The notes below the pieces were generated by a model. It saw only the letters and a list, made by a program, of their open reading frames with translations. It did not search any database and was not told where the DNA came from. Positions 56,031 to 64,000 of a stretch of 64,000 nt of DNA are shown one piece after another (position 1 is the stretch's first letter; each line of letters opens with the position of its first letter). The translations under genes and the position numbers were made by a program. The DNA comes from Gammaproteobacteria bacterium (GTDB lineage: Bacteria; Pseudomonadota; Gammaproteobacteria; JACKNK01), in contig JACKNJ010000002.1 in the NCBI GenBank assembly GCA_024234895.1, positions 191,001 through 255,000 of the forward strand. The letters are read 5' to 3'.

Positions 56031-56564
56031 ATGCGTAAAACCTCCTCACTGACCCTGTTGATCGCCGGCATGCTGGCGACCGGTGCCGCCAGCGCGTTTG
56101 AACGCGTCAAGATGTCGGATGGCGAACTGAGCTGTGAGCAGTTGTATGCCGAGGCCGAATTCATGGGCACGATCGCCGGCGACGCGGCGGATTCCCGCGA
56201 TACCGCCAACGCAATTTCCACCGGCACCGCGGTCGGCCAGAACAGCCTCGGCCTGGCCGCGACCGCTGCCGCCTGGGGTGGCGCCGGCAGCGCAGTTGGC
56301 AGCATCGCGCAGATCGGCGGCCTGGCCAGCATGTTCGGCGGGGCTGCGAACACTTACGCGTCGTACAAGGGGCAGTCGGCCGAGATCAATCTGGAAGACG
56401 CCCGCGCCCGCAAGGCCCACCTGACCGAGCTGTTCATCAAGCGGGACTGCAAGGTTTCGGGGCTCGACCCGGAACAACTGGCCGCCGCCCGCCAGGAATT
56501 CGCCGTCACCGAGCAGGCCGAAGCGCCGCAGGAGAAGAGCAAGTCCGGTTTCGGCCTCTGGTAG
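56031..56564 (+). CDS. exported protein with Gly/Ala-rich hydrophobic centre
   Basis: 177 residues from the ATG at 56031 with GGAG 6 bases upstream. Signal peptide MRKTSSLTLLIAGMLATGA with cleavage after ASA. A helical segment with one Cys follows, then a Gly/Ala-rich apolar stretch (about 65-115, WGGAGSAVGSIAQIGGLASM) like a glycine zipper, then a charged helix with LFIKRDC and a Gln/Glu tail. No family recognised. It may insert in or bind a membrane. It is followed by a strong terminator. Confidence 0.6.
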   Translation: MRKTSSLTLLIAGMLATGAASAFERVKMSDGELSCEQLYAEAEFMGTIAGDAADSRDTANAISTGTAVGQNSLGLAATAAAWGGAGSAVGSIAQIGGLASMFGGAANTYASYKGQSAEINLEDARARKAHLTELFIKRDCKVSGLDPEQLAAARQEFAVTEQAEAPQEKSKSGFGLW

Positions 56565-56587
56565 GCGAAGCCGAGCCCCGCGCCCTG

Positions 56588-56614
56588 AAAACCCCGGCCA
56601 CGCGCCGGGGTTTT
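56588..56614. terminator. bidirectional rho-independent terminator
   Basis: CCCCGGC (56592-56598) pairs with GCCGGGG (56604-56610), extended by AAAA and TTTT, loop CACGC. It lies between the exported protein gene (plus) and the M61 peptidase gene (minus). Confidence 0.9.
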
Positions 56615-56623
56615 CGTTTCGGA

Positions 56624-58438
56624 TCAGGCGCCGAGCCAGGCCTGCCGGCGTCTCGCCGCCTCGTCACGGGGCGCTTCGATCAACCGAAGTTCCACGGTGT
56701 CCGCCGGAGCGGTCCGCGGCGTGACCTGGAAAGTCATCAATTCGTCGCGCCGGAACGCGGCGGCTTCGCAAGGCCGCGAGCCATTGCGTTGCAGCAGTCC
56801 ATCCAGATTGGCCTTCGTCGCGCGGAGGCCATTCACCGCGATCACCACGTCGCCGGCGGACAGCCCCGCGCGATGCGCGGCGCCACCTTCAAATACATTC
56901 AGCAGTTTGGCGCCGAGCGGGTCGTCGCCGATACGCGCGCCGATCTCCCACCGCTGACTCTTGGGCGGTGTCGCCCGGCCACCCACGTCGTCCGCGCCGG
57001 TCGCCGCGCGCAGCCGCCATTCCACCCCGAATTCCGCGAGCAGCTCCCCGACCGGCAGGTCGTCGGTCGAGTGCAGGGCCTGCGCGAAGAACGCATCCAG
57101 ATTCCTGCCCGCCACCTCGGCGGCGATCGCCTGGATGTCGTTGTCGCCAACCCCCCGACCGACCGCGCCGAAGTCGGCCCACAGCCGCCGCATCACATCG
57201 TCCAGCGAGCGCGCGCCGTCGGTCGCCAGACGGATGGTCAGGTCAAGCGCCAACGCCACCTGCGCGCCCTTGGTGTAGTAACTGATGATCGCGTTGGGCG
57301 CGTTCTCATCGGCCTTGTAGAAGCGCGTCCAGGCATCGAAGCTGGATTCGGTCACGGTCTGCCGGAAGCGCCCGGGCGCGCGCTGCACGCGGGTCAGCGT
57401 CCTGGCGAGCAGGTCGAGATAGTCCTCGCTCGAAACCAGGCCGGCATGGCGCAGGCCGAGGTCGTCGTAGTAGGAGGTGATGCCCTCGAAGGCCCAGAGC
57501 AGCGGGGTGTGCACCTCGCGGGTCAGGTCATAGGGCAGGAACACCGCCGGCTTGATGCGCTTGACGTTCCAGGTGTGGAAATACTCGTGGCTGCACAGTC
57601 CGAGAAAGTCGCGATAGCCCTTTTCCACGGTCTGCCCGTCGCGGCGCGGCAGGTCGTCGCGCTTGCACATCAGGCTGGTCGAGGCGCGGTGTTCGAGGCC
57701 GCCGTAACCATCGCCGACCGCGATGACCAGGAACAGGTAGTAGTCCATCGGCGCGGGCCGGCCGAAAAGGTCGATGTGGCGCTGGCAGATCGGCTGGAGG
57801 TCTGCCGCCAGGCGCTCCACGTCGGCATCGTGACGTCCGTAGATCGCCATCTCGTGCGGCACGCCGGCGGACTCCCAGCGGAGGAAGGTCAGGTTGCCGA
57901 TCTCGACCGGGTGATCGATGAGGTCGTCGTAGTCGGCGGCGCGATACGTGCCGAAGCCATGCACGCCGGCACCGTCCCGCGGCAGGCTGGTCGCGACCTG
58001 CCAGTCGGCGACATCGGCCACCTCGGCGACGTCCGGCGGCGCGATCTCCACCGCGCAAGCCTCGTCCGTCCGGCCCTCGACCGCGAGGAACACCGCGCTG
58101 CCGTTGAAATAGGCGTGCGTGGTGTCCAGATGCGCGCCGCGCACCGACAGGTCCCACGCGTAGACGCGATAACGCACCGTCAGCGGACCGGCGCAGGGCG
58201 CGCAGACCCATGTCTGCTTGTCGGTCTTGCGCACGCTGACCGCCTCGCCGGCGCTCTCGGCGACCAGGCTGAGCACGTTGCGGGCAAAGTCCCGGATCAT
58301 GTAACTGCCCGGAATCCAGGCCGGCATGCTCAGGCGCTGTCCCGCCGGATCGGGCTGCTGAATGGTCAAGGCGATCTCGAAGGTGTGCAGCTTCGGATCG
58401 ACGGGGGTGATGCGGTAGTGGATTCGGGGGGCGTTCAT
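56624..58438 (-). CDS. M61 family metallopeptidase with PDZ domain
   Basis: 604 residues from the ATG at 58438. The N-terminal beta domain has YRITPVDPKLHTFEIAL and WIPGSYMIRDFARNV, the catalytic domain the zinc motif SHEYFHTWNVKRIKP (HEYFH) and GGLEHRASTSLM, and the C-terminal PDZ GAAHRAGLSAGDVVIAVNGL. M61 enzymes are glycyl aminopeptidases or related proteases. No export signal is evident, so it is probably cytoplasmic. Convergent with the upstream operon and divergent from the DUF2939 gene. Confidence 0.92.
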   Translation of the reverse strand: MNAPRIHYRITPVDPKLHTFEIALTIQQPDPAGQRLSMPAWIPGSYMIRDFARNVLSLVAESAGEAVSVRKTDKQTWVCAPCAGPLTVRYRVYAWDLSVRGAHLDTTHAYFNGSAVFLAVEGRTDEACAVEIAPPDVAEVADVADWQVATSLPRDGAGVHGFGTYRAADYDDLIDHPVEIGNLTFLRWESAGVPHEMAIYGRHDADVERLAADLQPICQRHIDLFGRPAPMDYYLFLVIAVGDGYGGLEHRASTSLMCKRDDLPRRDGQTVEKGYRDFLGLCSHEYFHTWNVKRIKPAVFLPYDLTREVHTPLLWAFEGITSYYDDLGLRHAGLVSSEDYLDLLARTLTRVQRAPGRFRQTVTESSFDAWTRFYKADENAPNAIISYYTKGAQVALALDLTIRLATDGARSLDDVMRRLWADFGAVGRGVGDNDIQAIAAEVAGRNLDAFFAQALHSTDDLPVGELLAEFGVEWRLRAATGADDVGGRATPPKSQRWEIGARIGDDPLGAKLLNVFEGGAAHRAGLSAGDVVIAVNGLRATKANLDGLLQRNGSRPCEAAAFRRDELMTFQVTPRTAPADTVELRLIEAPRDEAARRRQAWLGA

Positions 58439-58530
58439 GGACGCATGATAATCTCCGCGCTGCCCGCCGGAACCTTCCGCGCCTGGGCCCGCCCAACCCG
58501 ATTCGTCCGTCACCGAGTCCGAGACGCGCC

Positions 58531-58998
58531 ATGAAGAAGCTGCTGTTCACCCTGATCCTGCTCGCCGCACTCGCCTGGATCGCTTACCCCTACCTGCATG
58601 TCTACCGCCTCGGCATGGCCCTGAAGGACAACGATCGCGCGGCGATCGCCGAACTCGTCGACGTCGATGCTGTCCGCAATGACCAGCGCACGCGCATGGA
58701 ACAGCGCGCCAATCAGGCCATCGGCAAGGGCGACGACCCGATCTCCAAGCTGCTGCGCGACGGCGCCAGCATCCTCGGCGCGGCCGCGATCGACACCACC
58801 GTCGATCAGACCTGGGTCCGCAAGCAGCTCACCGATGGCGGCAAGCTGCCGGACATGATCACCCGCGTCGACTACGCCTTCTTCGACGCCTGGAACAGCT
58901 TCGTGGTCCGCGTCGGCGAACTCGGCGATAACCCGCTGCACTTCCGCATGGCCTTCGCCGACTGGCGCTGGCGCGTGGTCGCGCTCTATCCGGGCTGA
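58531..58998 (+). CDS. DUF2939 family protein
   Basis: 155 residues. An N-terminal signal or anchor (KLLFTLILLAALAWIAYPYL), then YRLGMALKDNDRAAIAELVD and, at the end, FRMAFADWRWRVVALYPG, the block that ends DUF2939 proteins. Function unknown; probably membrane-tethered on the periplasmic side. The last 33 coding bases plus the following bases to 59014 recur as an imperfect copy at 59189-59237. Confidence 0.82.
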   Translation: MKKLLFTLILLAALAWIAYPYLHVYRLGMALKDNDRAAIAELVDVDAVRNDQRTRMEQRANQAIGKGDDPISKLLRDGASILGAAAIDTTVDQTWVRKQLTDGGKLPDMITRVDYAFFDAWNSFVVRVGELGDNPLHFRMAFADWRWRVVALYPG

Positions 58999-59237
58999 AC
59001 GCCGGGCAAAAAAAGGTTCATCGCAGATTGGCGGGAAGGGCGCCCAGCGGGAACGCTGGAGAGGGTCGAGTAGTCGTCCCCAGCATCTTCAATTGCTGTT
59101 TCCGGCGGTTCGCAAGGTAGGGCGGAACCCGAAGGGCTTCCGCCATATCCGCGCCGGCGGCGGAAGCCCTTCGGGTTCCGCCCTACCCCGCTGGCGCATG
59201 GTCGCGCTCTACCGGGGCTGAACGCCGGACAAAAAAA
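58966..59237 (+). repeat. 49-base direct repeat of the DUF2939 gene tail
   Basis: 58966-59014 and 59189-59237 match except at a handful of bases. The first is the end of the DUF2939 gene with its stop and the A-run; the second is an orphan copy in the gap, still reading ALYRG and a stop. The spacing is 223 bases and the perfect palindrome lies just before the second copy. This looks like a partial tandem duplication or an insertion-associated repeat. Confidence 0.8.
59116..59187. repeat. perfect 29-bp inverted repeat (REP/MITE-like palindrome)
   Basis: The left arm 59116-59144 and right arm 59159-59187 are exact reverse complements, separated by 14 bases (59145-59158). Arms begin GGTAGGGCGGAACCCGAAG. 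The sequence type, GTAGGGCGGAA with a GAAGGGC core, resembles dispersed palindromic elements found in many proteobacterial genomes. It lies downstream of DUF2939 and could fold into a very stable RNA hairpin ending that transcript. Only one copy is present in this window. The whole gap 58999-59399 contains no gene. Confidence 0.88.
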
Positions 59238-59261
59238 ACCCCGCACCTGACGGCCCGGGGT
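59231..59261 (-). terminator. rho-independent terminator downstream of priA
   Basis: ACCCCG (59238-59243) pairs with CGGGGT (59256-59261) with a 12-base loop. The eight A at 59231-59238 form a long T-run in minus-strand transcripts. It lies about 140 bases past the priA stop; a smaller repeat GCGTTCGT/ACGAACGC (about 59298-59318) lies between. Confidence 0.65.
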
Positions 59262-59399
59262 CCAATAACGCTTTCAGCGTCGGAGGAAGGAAGGCGTTCG
59301 TACGGAACGAACGCAACCGACGAACTGCAACCGACGTGCCAAGCTTCTGTCCGCGCCGGGAAAGCCTGCCAGAATCCGCGTCGTGAACCTGCGCGCAGG

Positions 59400-61622
59400 T
59401 CAGCTCACCTCGATCGGATCGACATCCAGGCTCCAACGCACTTTTCGCATGCTCGGCAGGGAATCCAGCCGTTTCAGCCAGGCGTCCAGCAACCGATGCA
59501 AAGGCGCGCGATCCGTAGATTGCAGGAGTAATTGAAAGCGATGCCGACCGGCCCGCCGGGTCATCGCGGCGGGCGCCGGCCCGAGAATCGATACCCCCGC
59601 AATCCCCAATCTGTCCGCTTCCCGCTTCGCGCTTCGCAAAAAGTTCTGCGCGATATGCGAATCGTGGGCCTCCGCGCGCAGCAGCGCGAAGGCACTGAAC
59701 GGCGGCAGCATCGCCGCGCCGCGCTCGGCCAGCAGGGCCTCGGCAAGACGCGCGTAGTCATTGCCGATCAGCGATTGCAACAGCGGATGCTCGGGACTGT
59801 GCGTCTGGATCAGTACCTCGCCGAGGCGTGTCGCGCGCCCGGCGCGACCGGCGACCTGCACGATCTGCTGGGCCATGCGCTCCGGGGCGCGGAAATCGGC
59901 ACCGAACAGCCCCCCGTCGGCATCGACGATGCCAACCAGGGTCACGTCCGGGAAGTGGTGTCCCTTGGCCAGCATCTGGGTGCCGACCAGCAGGCGTGCG
60001 CGCCCGGAGCGGGCCTCCTCCAGCGCCTCGTGCAGCGCGCCCTTGCGGCGGGTGCTGTCGCGATCGATGCGCAGCACCGTCTGATCCGGAAAACGCTTGC
60101 GCAACTCCTGTTCGAGCCGCTCGGTGCCTTGCCCCAGAGGTTGCAGACGCTCGCTGCCGCAATCCGGACAGGCGCGCGGCAGCGCCTGCTCGTGCCCGCA
60201 GTGATGACAGCGCAGGCGGTTGTCGCGCTGATGCACGACCAGATGCGCGTCGCAACGCGGACATGGCGGCAACCAGCCGCAGTCGTGACAGGACAGCACC
60301 GGCGCATAGCCGCGCCGGTTCAGGAACAGCAGCACCTGGCCGTCCTCGCCGAGATGTTTTTCGATCGACTCCCACAGCAGCGGCGCCAGGCCGCCGCGCA
60401 AGGTGCGTGCGCGCATGTCCAGCAGGCGCATGCGTGGCGCCCGCGCGCCGCCCGCGCGGACGCTCAGCCGCAGGCGCGTCAGCCGCCCGCGCGCGACGTT
60501 GTGCAGGCTCTCCAGCGACGGCGTCGCCGAGCCCAGCACCACCGGCAGACCGAGCCGCCGACCACGCAGCAGCAGCACGTCGCGAGCCGAGTAGCGGAAC
60601 CCATCCTGCTGCTTGAAGGAGGCATCGTGCTCCTCGTCGAGGATGAACAGCCCCGGCGCCGGCAATGGCGTGAAGGCGGCCGATCGCGTGCCGATGACCA
60701 CGCGCGCCTCGCCGCTGGCGGCCTGCTGCCACGCGCACAACCGCTCGCTGTCGTTGAGGCCGGAATGCAGCACCGCGATGGGCACCGCCAGCCGCGCCCG
60801 GAAGCGTTCGACCAGCTGCGGGGTCAGACCGATCTCCGGCACCAGCACCAGCGCCTGCCGGTCCTGCGCGAGCACCGCCCCGATCGCGCGCAGGTACACC
60901 TCGGTCTTGCCGGAGCCGGTGACGCCATCGAGCAGGAAGCCCTGATAACCGTGCGCAGCGGTGATCGCGGCGATCGCCGCATGTTGCTCCCCATTCGGCT
61001 CGGGACCGTCCACCGTGGACGCTGCCGGCGGCGGCAGGCAGGAACGGTGCGTGACCGCCAGCCAGCCCTTGTCGCGCAACGCGCGCAGCGGCCCGGCCCA
61101 GTCGCCCTCCTCGGCATCCAGTTGCGCGCGCGACAGTCCTTCGCCCGCCTCCGCCAGGCGTGCGAGCAACGCGGCCTGGCGCGGCGCGCGCGCGGGCGGA
61201 TCGGCTGCCGCCGCGCGACCGGTGGCGCTGAGCCCGTAGATGGCCTCGCCGCGCGCGTCGCCGGCCTCGCCGCGACGCAACAGGGCCGGCAGCGCGGTGC
61301 TCAGCGCCTCGCCCAGGGAATGGTGGTAATAGCCGGCCGCCCAGTCGATCAGTTCGAACAGTTCCGGCGGGAATACCGGTACGTCGTCGAGCACCTCCTG
61401 GACCGATTTCAACCGCCCACCCTCGACCTCCGCGTGCCCCGCATGCGCGGCGACGATTCCGACCAGATGGCGACGCCCGAACGGCACCCGCACGCGCGTG
61501 CCGATGGCGACATCCGTCGCGGCCCGACCGTCCGGCGGACGGTAGTCGAACAGCTTGCGCAGCGGCGTCGGCACCGCGACGCGCAGGACCCCGCCAGCCA
61601 CGGAGGCCGGCCTACCCGGCAT
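59400..61622 (-). CDS. priA: primosomal replication protein N' (PriA helicase)
   Basis: 740 residues. N-terminal DNA-binding part with LRKLFDYRPPDG, helicase motifs LLDGVTGSGKTEVYLRAI, LFILDEEHDASFKQQDGFRY, GSATPSLESL, the zinc cysteines (CHDCGWLPPCPRC, RCHHCGH, ACPDCGS), then VGTQMLAKGHHFPDVTLVG and VAGRAGRA. It restarts stalled replication forks. The ATG lies 11 bases inside the plsY end, so they are cotranscribed. Confidence 0.96.
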   Translation of the reverse strand: MPGRPASVAGGVLRVAVPTPLRKLFDYRPPDGRAATDVAIGTRVRVPFGRRHLVGIVAAHAGHAEVEGGRLKSVQEVLDDVPVFPPELFELIDWAAGYYHHSLGEALSTALPALLRRGEAGDARGEAIYGLSATGRAAAADPPARAPRQAALLARLAEAGEGLSRAQLDAEEGDWAGPLRALRDKGWLAVTHRSCLPPPAASTVDGPEPNGEQHAAIAAITAAHGYQGFLLDGVTGSGKTEVYLRAIGAVLAQDRQALVLVPEIGLTPQLVERFRARLAVPIAVLHSGLNDSERLCAWQQAASGEARVVIGTRSAAFTPLPAPGLFILDEEHDASFKQQDGFRYSARDVLLLRGRRLGLPVVLGSATPSLESLHNVARGRLTRLRLSVRAGGARAPRMRLLDMRARTLRGGLAPLLWESIEKHLGEDGQVLLFLNRRGYAPVLSCHDCGWLPPCPRCDAHLVVHQRDNRLRCHHCGHEQALPRACPDCGSERLQPLGQGTERLEQELRKRFPDQTVLRIDRDSTRRKGALHEALEEARSGRARLLVGTQMLAKGHHFPDVTLVGIVDADGGLFGADFRAPERMAQQIVQVAGRAGRATRLGEVLIQTHSPEHPLLQSLIGNDYARLAEALLAERGAAMLPPFSAFALLRAEAHDSHIAQNFLRSAKREADRLGIAGVSILGPAPAAMTRRAGRHRFQLLLQSTDRAPLHRLLDAWLKRLDSLPSMRKVRWSLDVDPIEVS

Positions 61623-62208
61623 CGGTCCCGATGCTGTCCTCGCTGCCCTTGATCAGCTTGCGGATGTTGGAGCGGTGCCGCCACCACAGCATGACCACGA
61701 GCACGCCGATCACCGCCAGCGCCGCCGGCGGGTAATCGATCAGCCACCACGCATACGGCACCGCCAGCGCGGTCGCGATCAGCGCCGCCAGCGAGGAAAT
61801 TTTGAACACCTTGGCGAACAGCAGCCAGGTCAGCGCGACCGCGCCGCCGAGCAGCCAGTGCATGCCGAAGAACGCGCCCAGCGCGGTGGCGACACCCTTG
61901 CCGCCCTGGAAACCGAAGAACAGCGGATACAGATGACCGAGGAAGGCCGCGAAGCCGACCAGTGCCAGTTGCAGCGGTTCGAGCCCGAGCAGATAGCCCG
62001 CCAGCGCCGGCAGGAAGCCCTTGAGCATGTCGCCGAACAGGGTCAGCGCGGCCGCCTTCTTGCCGCCGACCCGCAGCACGTTGGTCGCGCCGGGGTTGTT
62101 CGAGCCGACCGTGCGCGGGTCGGGCAGGCCCATGACGCGGCAGACGAGGATCGCCGAGGAGATGGAACCGAGCAGATAGGCAGCGGCAAGCAGCAGATAG
62201 AAGGTCAC
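61612..62208 (-). CDS. plsY: glycerol-3-phosphate acyltransferase PlsY
   Basis: 198 residues from a GTG. Five hydrophobic spans and the acyltransferase blocks LLGSISSAILVCRVMGLPDPR, VGSNNPGATNVLRVGGKKAA and GFQGGKGVATALGAFFGM. It transfers acyl groups from acyl-phosphate to glycerol-3-phosphate in the inner membrane. Divergent from folB, as in many gammaproteobacteria, with an 89-base shared promoter gap. Confidence 0.95.
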   Translation of the reverse strand: MTFYLLLAAAYLLGSISSAILVCRVMGLPDPRTVGSNNPGATNVLRVGGKKAAALTLFGDMLKGFLPALAGYLLGLEPLQLALVGFAAFLGHLYPLFFGFQGGKGVATALGAFFGMHWLLGGAVALTWLLFAKVFKISSLAALIATALAVPYAWWLIDYPPAALAVIGVLVVMLWWRHRSNIRKLIKGSEDSIGTDAG

Positions 62209-62297
62209 GAGGAGAACCGTCCCGGCAGGGGAATGCCCGGAGATTATGGGCGTAGTCGCGTCCTACGCGAAGGCCGCGCGCGTTATAGTCGCCGGCC

Positions 62298-62675
62298 ATG
62301 AGCACCGAGCAGTCCACGGCCCCCGACATCATCTTCGTGCGCGACCTGCGCATCGACACCGTGATCGGCATCTACGGTTGGGAGCGACAGGTCACACAGA
62401 CCCTGGTCTTCGACCTGGAGATGGCCACCGACATCCGCGCCGCCGCCGCCAGTGATCGCATCGAGGACACCCTCAACTACAAGGCCGTCGCCAAGCGCGT
62501 GATGGAATTCGTGCAGGCCAGCCGCTTCGAACTGGTCGAGTCTCTCGCCGAGCACGTCGCCCGACTGATCCTCGACGAATTCCAGGTGCCCTGGCTGCGC
62601 CTGACCCTGAACAAGCAGGGCGCGTTGCGAGGCGCGCGCGACGTCGGCCTGATCATCGAGCGCCGCCGCGACTGA
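62298..62675 (+). CDS. folB: dihydroneopterin aldolase
   Basis: 125 residues. FVRDLRIDTVIGIYGWERQV at the N-terminus, DTLNYKAVAKRVMEFV and LVESLAEHVARLIL are the folB blocks. It cleaves dihydroneopterin in folate synthesis. The stop overlaps the folK start by one base (TGATG). Confidence 0.95.
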   Translation: MSTEQSTAPDIIFVRDLRIDTVIGIYGWERQVTQTLVFDLEMATDIRAAAASDRIEDTLNYKAVAKRVMEFVQASRFELVESLAEHVARLILDEFQVPWLRLTLNKQGALRGARDVGLIIERRRD

Positions 62676-63178
62676 TGCCGGAAGTCTTCGTCAGCATCGG
62701 CAGCAATCTGGACCGCGAGTTGCACGTACGCGGCAGCGTGGCCGATCTGCGCGCCGCCTTCGGCGCGCTGCGCTGCTCCTCGGTTTATCAGACCCGCGCG
62801 GTCGGTTTCGACGGTGACGACTTCTACAACCTCGTGGTCGCCTTCCATACCGATGCGACGCCACGCGATGTGTTGCAACGCCTGAAGGCCATCGAAGGCC
62901 GACACGGCCGCCATCGCGGCGAGGCGCGCTACGCGCCGCGCACCCTGGACCTCGATCTGCTGCTTTACGGCGACCGGATCGTCGACGACGGCGACCTGCA
63001 ACTGCCCCGCGACGAGATCGACCGCTACGCCTTCGTGCTCTGCCCGCTGGCGGAACTCGCCCCGGCGCTGCGTTACCCGGGCCGCGACGAGCGCATCGGC
63101 GAACTCTGGGCGCGTTTCCCCAGCAACCGGGACGAACTCCATGTCATCGACTTCGAGCACCTGCCCTGTGACGGCTAA
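62675..63178 (+). CDS. folK: 2-amino-4-hydroxy-6-hydroxymethyldihydropteridine pyrophosphokinase
   Basis: 167 residues. HPPK features are VFVSIGSNLDRELHV, SSVYQTRAVGF, DDFYNLVVAF, the signature RYAPRTLDLDLLLYGDRIV and LPRDEIDRYAFVLCPLAEL. It pyrophosphorylates the pterin for folate. The usual HP motif in this signature, LPHPR, is here LPRDE, a small variation. Overlaps both neighbours. Confidence 0.94.
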   Translation: MPEVFVSIGSNLDRELHVRGSVADLRAAFGALRCSSVYQTRAVGFDGDDFYNLVVAFHTDATPRDVLQRLKAIEGRHGRHRGEARYAPRTLDLDLLLYGDRIVDDGDLQLPRDEIDRYAFVLCPLAELAPALRYPGRDERIGELWARFPSNRDELHVIDFEHLPCDG

Positions 63179-63995
63179 ACGGGTCATCGCGCTGTTGTGC
63201 CTGAGCCTGGCCCTGCTGCCATGGACCGCCTCGGCCAACAGCGAGGTCGACGAATGGCAACGGCAATGGAACCACGTGCTCAGCCAGATGCAGGAAGAGG
63301 CCGAACTCGCCAGCGGACGCGCCAGCCAGTTGTTGAGCGAGTCCCAGCGCCTGCGCGACGTGGCGCGCGACCGCCTCGCCAACACTCCGGACGGGCAGCT
63401 GCACACCGCCGTCGCCGACTATGAGCGCGCGCAGTTGTCGTTCGACAAGGCGCGGCAGGCCATCGAACATGCCCAGCGTCTGCTGCGCGACCTGGAAGTC
63501 GAACTGCGCCACGCCAACCCCGGCAATCTCGGCATGCTCAACGGTGAGGTCCGCGGCGTGTTCGAGCAGGCCCGCCGCCAGCTGGAAAAATCCAACGACG
63601 CGATGCGCGCCGGTATCGGCGATTACAACGCCGGCCTGCGGCGTTTCGACGATGCCCCCGGTGAAGGCCCCGCAGGGCTCGCCGATTTCGTGCGCGCGCA
63701 AAGCCAGGAGAAGGCCTTCCAGGTCACGCGCATGATCGCGCACACCAAGAGCGCGCTGATCGATCTGCGCGATCAGCGCCGTTTCCTGAAGTCCGCCGAG
63801 TGCGAGCCCGACATCCGCCAGCGCTACCAGCAGGTGCTCGACAGCCTGACCAGCGCCCATCACGCCTATCTGGACGCCGACAGCGTCCCCGCCCAATCGG
63901 ACCTCAACATGGCCGCCGCCGACGCCGCGTTCGCGCAGGCGCGCGACGATGCCGAAGCCGCATTGACCCTCTTCGAGTCCTGTCTGCGCCGCTGA
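63168..63995 (+). CDS. secreted coiled-coil protein of unknown function
   Basis: 275 residues if started at the GTG at 63168, which sits right before the export signal (KRVIALLCLSLALLPWTASA); the ATG at 63141 in the same frame overlaps folK by 38 bases. The mature part is nearly all charged helix with predicted coiled coils (EEAELASGRASQLLSESQRL, ERAQLSFDKARQAIEHAQRL) and a single Cys pair (AECEPD and FESCLRR) that could bridge. No domain recognised. A periplasmic structural or lipid-trafficking role would be guesswork. Confidence 0.65.
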   Translation: MTAKRVIALLCLSLALLPWTASANSEVDEWQRQWNHVLSQMQEEAELASGRASQLLSESQRLRDVARDRLANTPDGQLHTAVADYERAQLSFDKARQAIEHAQRLLRDLEVELRHANPGNLGMLNGEVRGVFEQARRQLEKSNDAMRAGIGDYNAGLRRFDDAPGEGPAGLADFVRAQSQEKAFQVTRMIAHTKSALIDLRDQRRFLKSAECEPDIRQRYQQVLDSLTSAHHAYLDADSVPAQSDLNMAAADAAFAQARDDAEAALTLFESCLRR

Positions 63996-64000
63996 ATCCG

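Noticed and set aside
59532..61652. 706-codon plus-strand frame opposite priA
   Set aside because: PriA helicase and zinc motifs are intact on the minus strand; the opposing frame is Gln/Arg/Ala-rich noise.

Overview
This 64 kb window is visibly GC-rich chromosomal DNA of a gammaproteobacterium, densely coded, with one tRNA and no rRNA operon, prophage, transposase or CRISPR array. Several features point to a sulfur-oxidising member of the Chromatiales/Ectothiorhodospiraceae type. There is a small secreted Gly/Tyr/Asn-rich protein that looks like a sulfur globule protein (19862-20227), a GshA of the Acidithiobacillus family (32484-33785), and a secreted rhodanese (52151-52858). The pyrR-pyrB-pyrC'/ruvX/algH/tonB block beside a pilGHIJ-chpA cluster matches the gene order I recall from Pseudomonas. 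The organism assignment is inference; no marker gene fixes the species.

Layout. 1-985: 5' part of a BatD-like gene. 1279-6888: four tightly packed genes for exported proteins (haem-binding Cys-rich protein, lipoprotein, Tat-exported DUF1501 protein, c-type cytochrome); this is the least understood block. 6926-13040: gltBD (glutamate synthase). 13379-19716: WGR protein/damX, a membrane coiled-coil protein, aroB, gmk, yicC and divergent rph. 19862-21474: sulfur-globule-like gene and fbp. 21602-25676: a spermidine-synthase-like gene, then a zinc locus (znuA, zur, znuC, znuB) with a probable Zur operator. 25742-26554: an unknown exported protein. 26802-33785: a long minus-strand run gshA, tonB, algH, ruvX, pyrR, pyrB, pyrC', pyrK. 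34004-44614: pilG, pilH, pilI, pilJ, chpA and a second CheW gene, the chemosensory system expected to control type IV pili. 44639-50250: rsmE, a YhaN-like ATPase with a membrane hairpin plus its small overlapping partner, a membrane methyltransferase, sirB1 and cpdA. 50346-51455: tRNA-Pro(CGG) and ispB. 51689-58998: secreted small protein plus rhodanese, ttcA, a QmcA/NfeD pair, a HopJ-family gene, an exported unknown, an M61 peptidase and a DUF2939 protein. 58999-59399: a gene-free stretch with a perfect 29-bp inverted repeat and a duplicated gene tail. 59400-63995: priA, plsY, folB, folK and a secreted coiled-coil protein.

Functional themes: nitrogen assimilation (gltBD), pyrimidine synthesis with a probably non-catalytic dihydroorotase-like subunit and a PyrK-type electron-transfer protein, zinc uptake under Zur control, twitching/surface sensing through a Pil-Chp array lacking local methylation genes, and several uncharacterised envelope proteins. 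The best candidates for undescribed biology are the four-gene exported cluster (1279-6888), the membrane-hairpin SMC-like ATPase with its 65-residue partner (45396-47872), and the secreted small protein/rhodanese pair (51689-52858).
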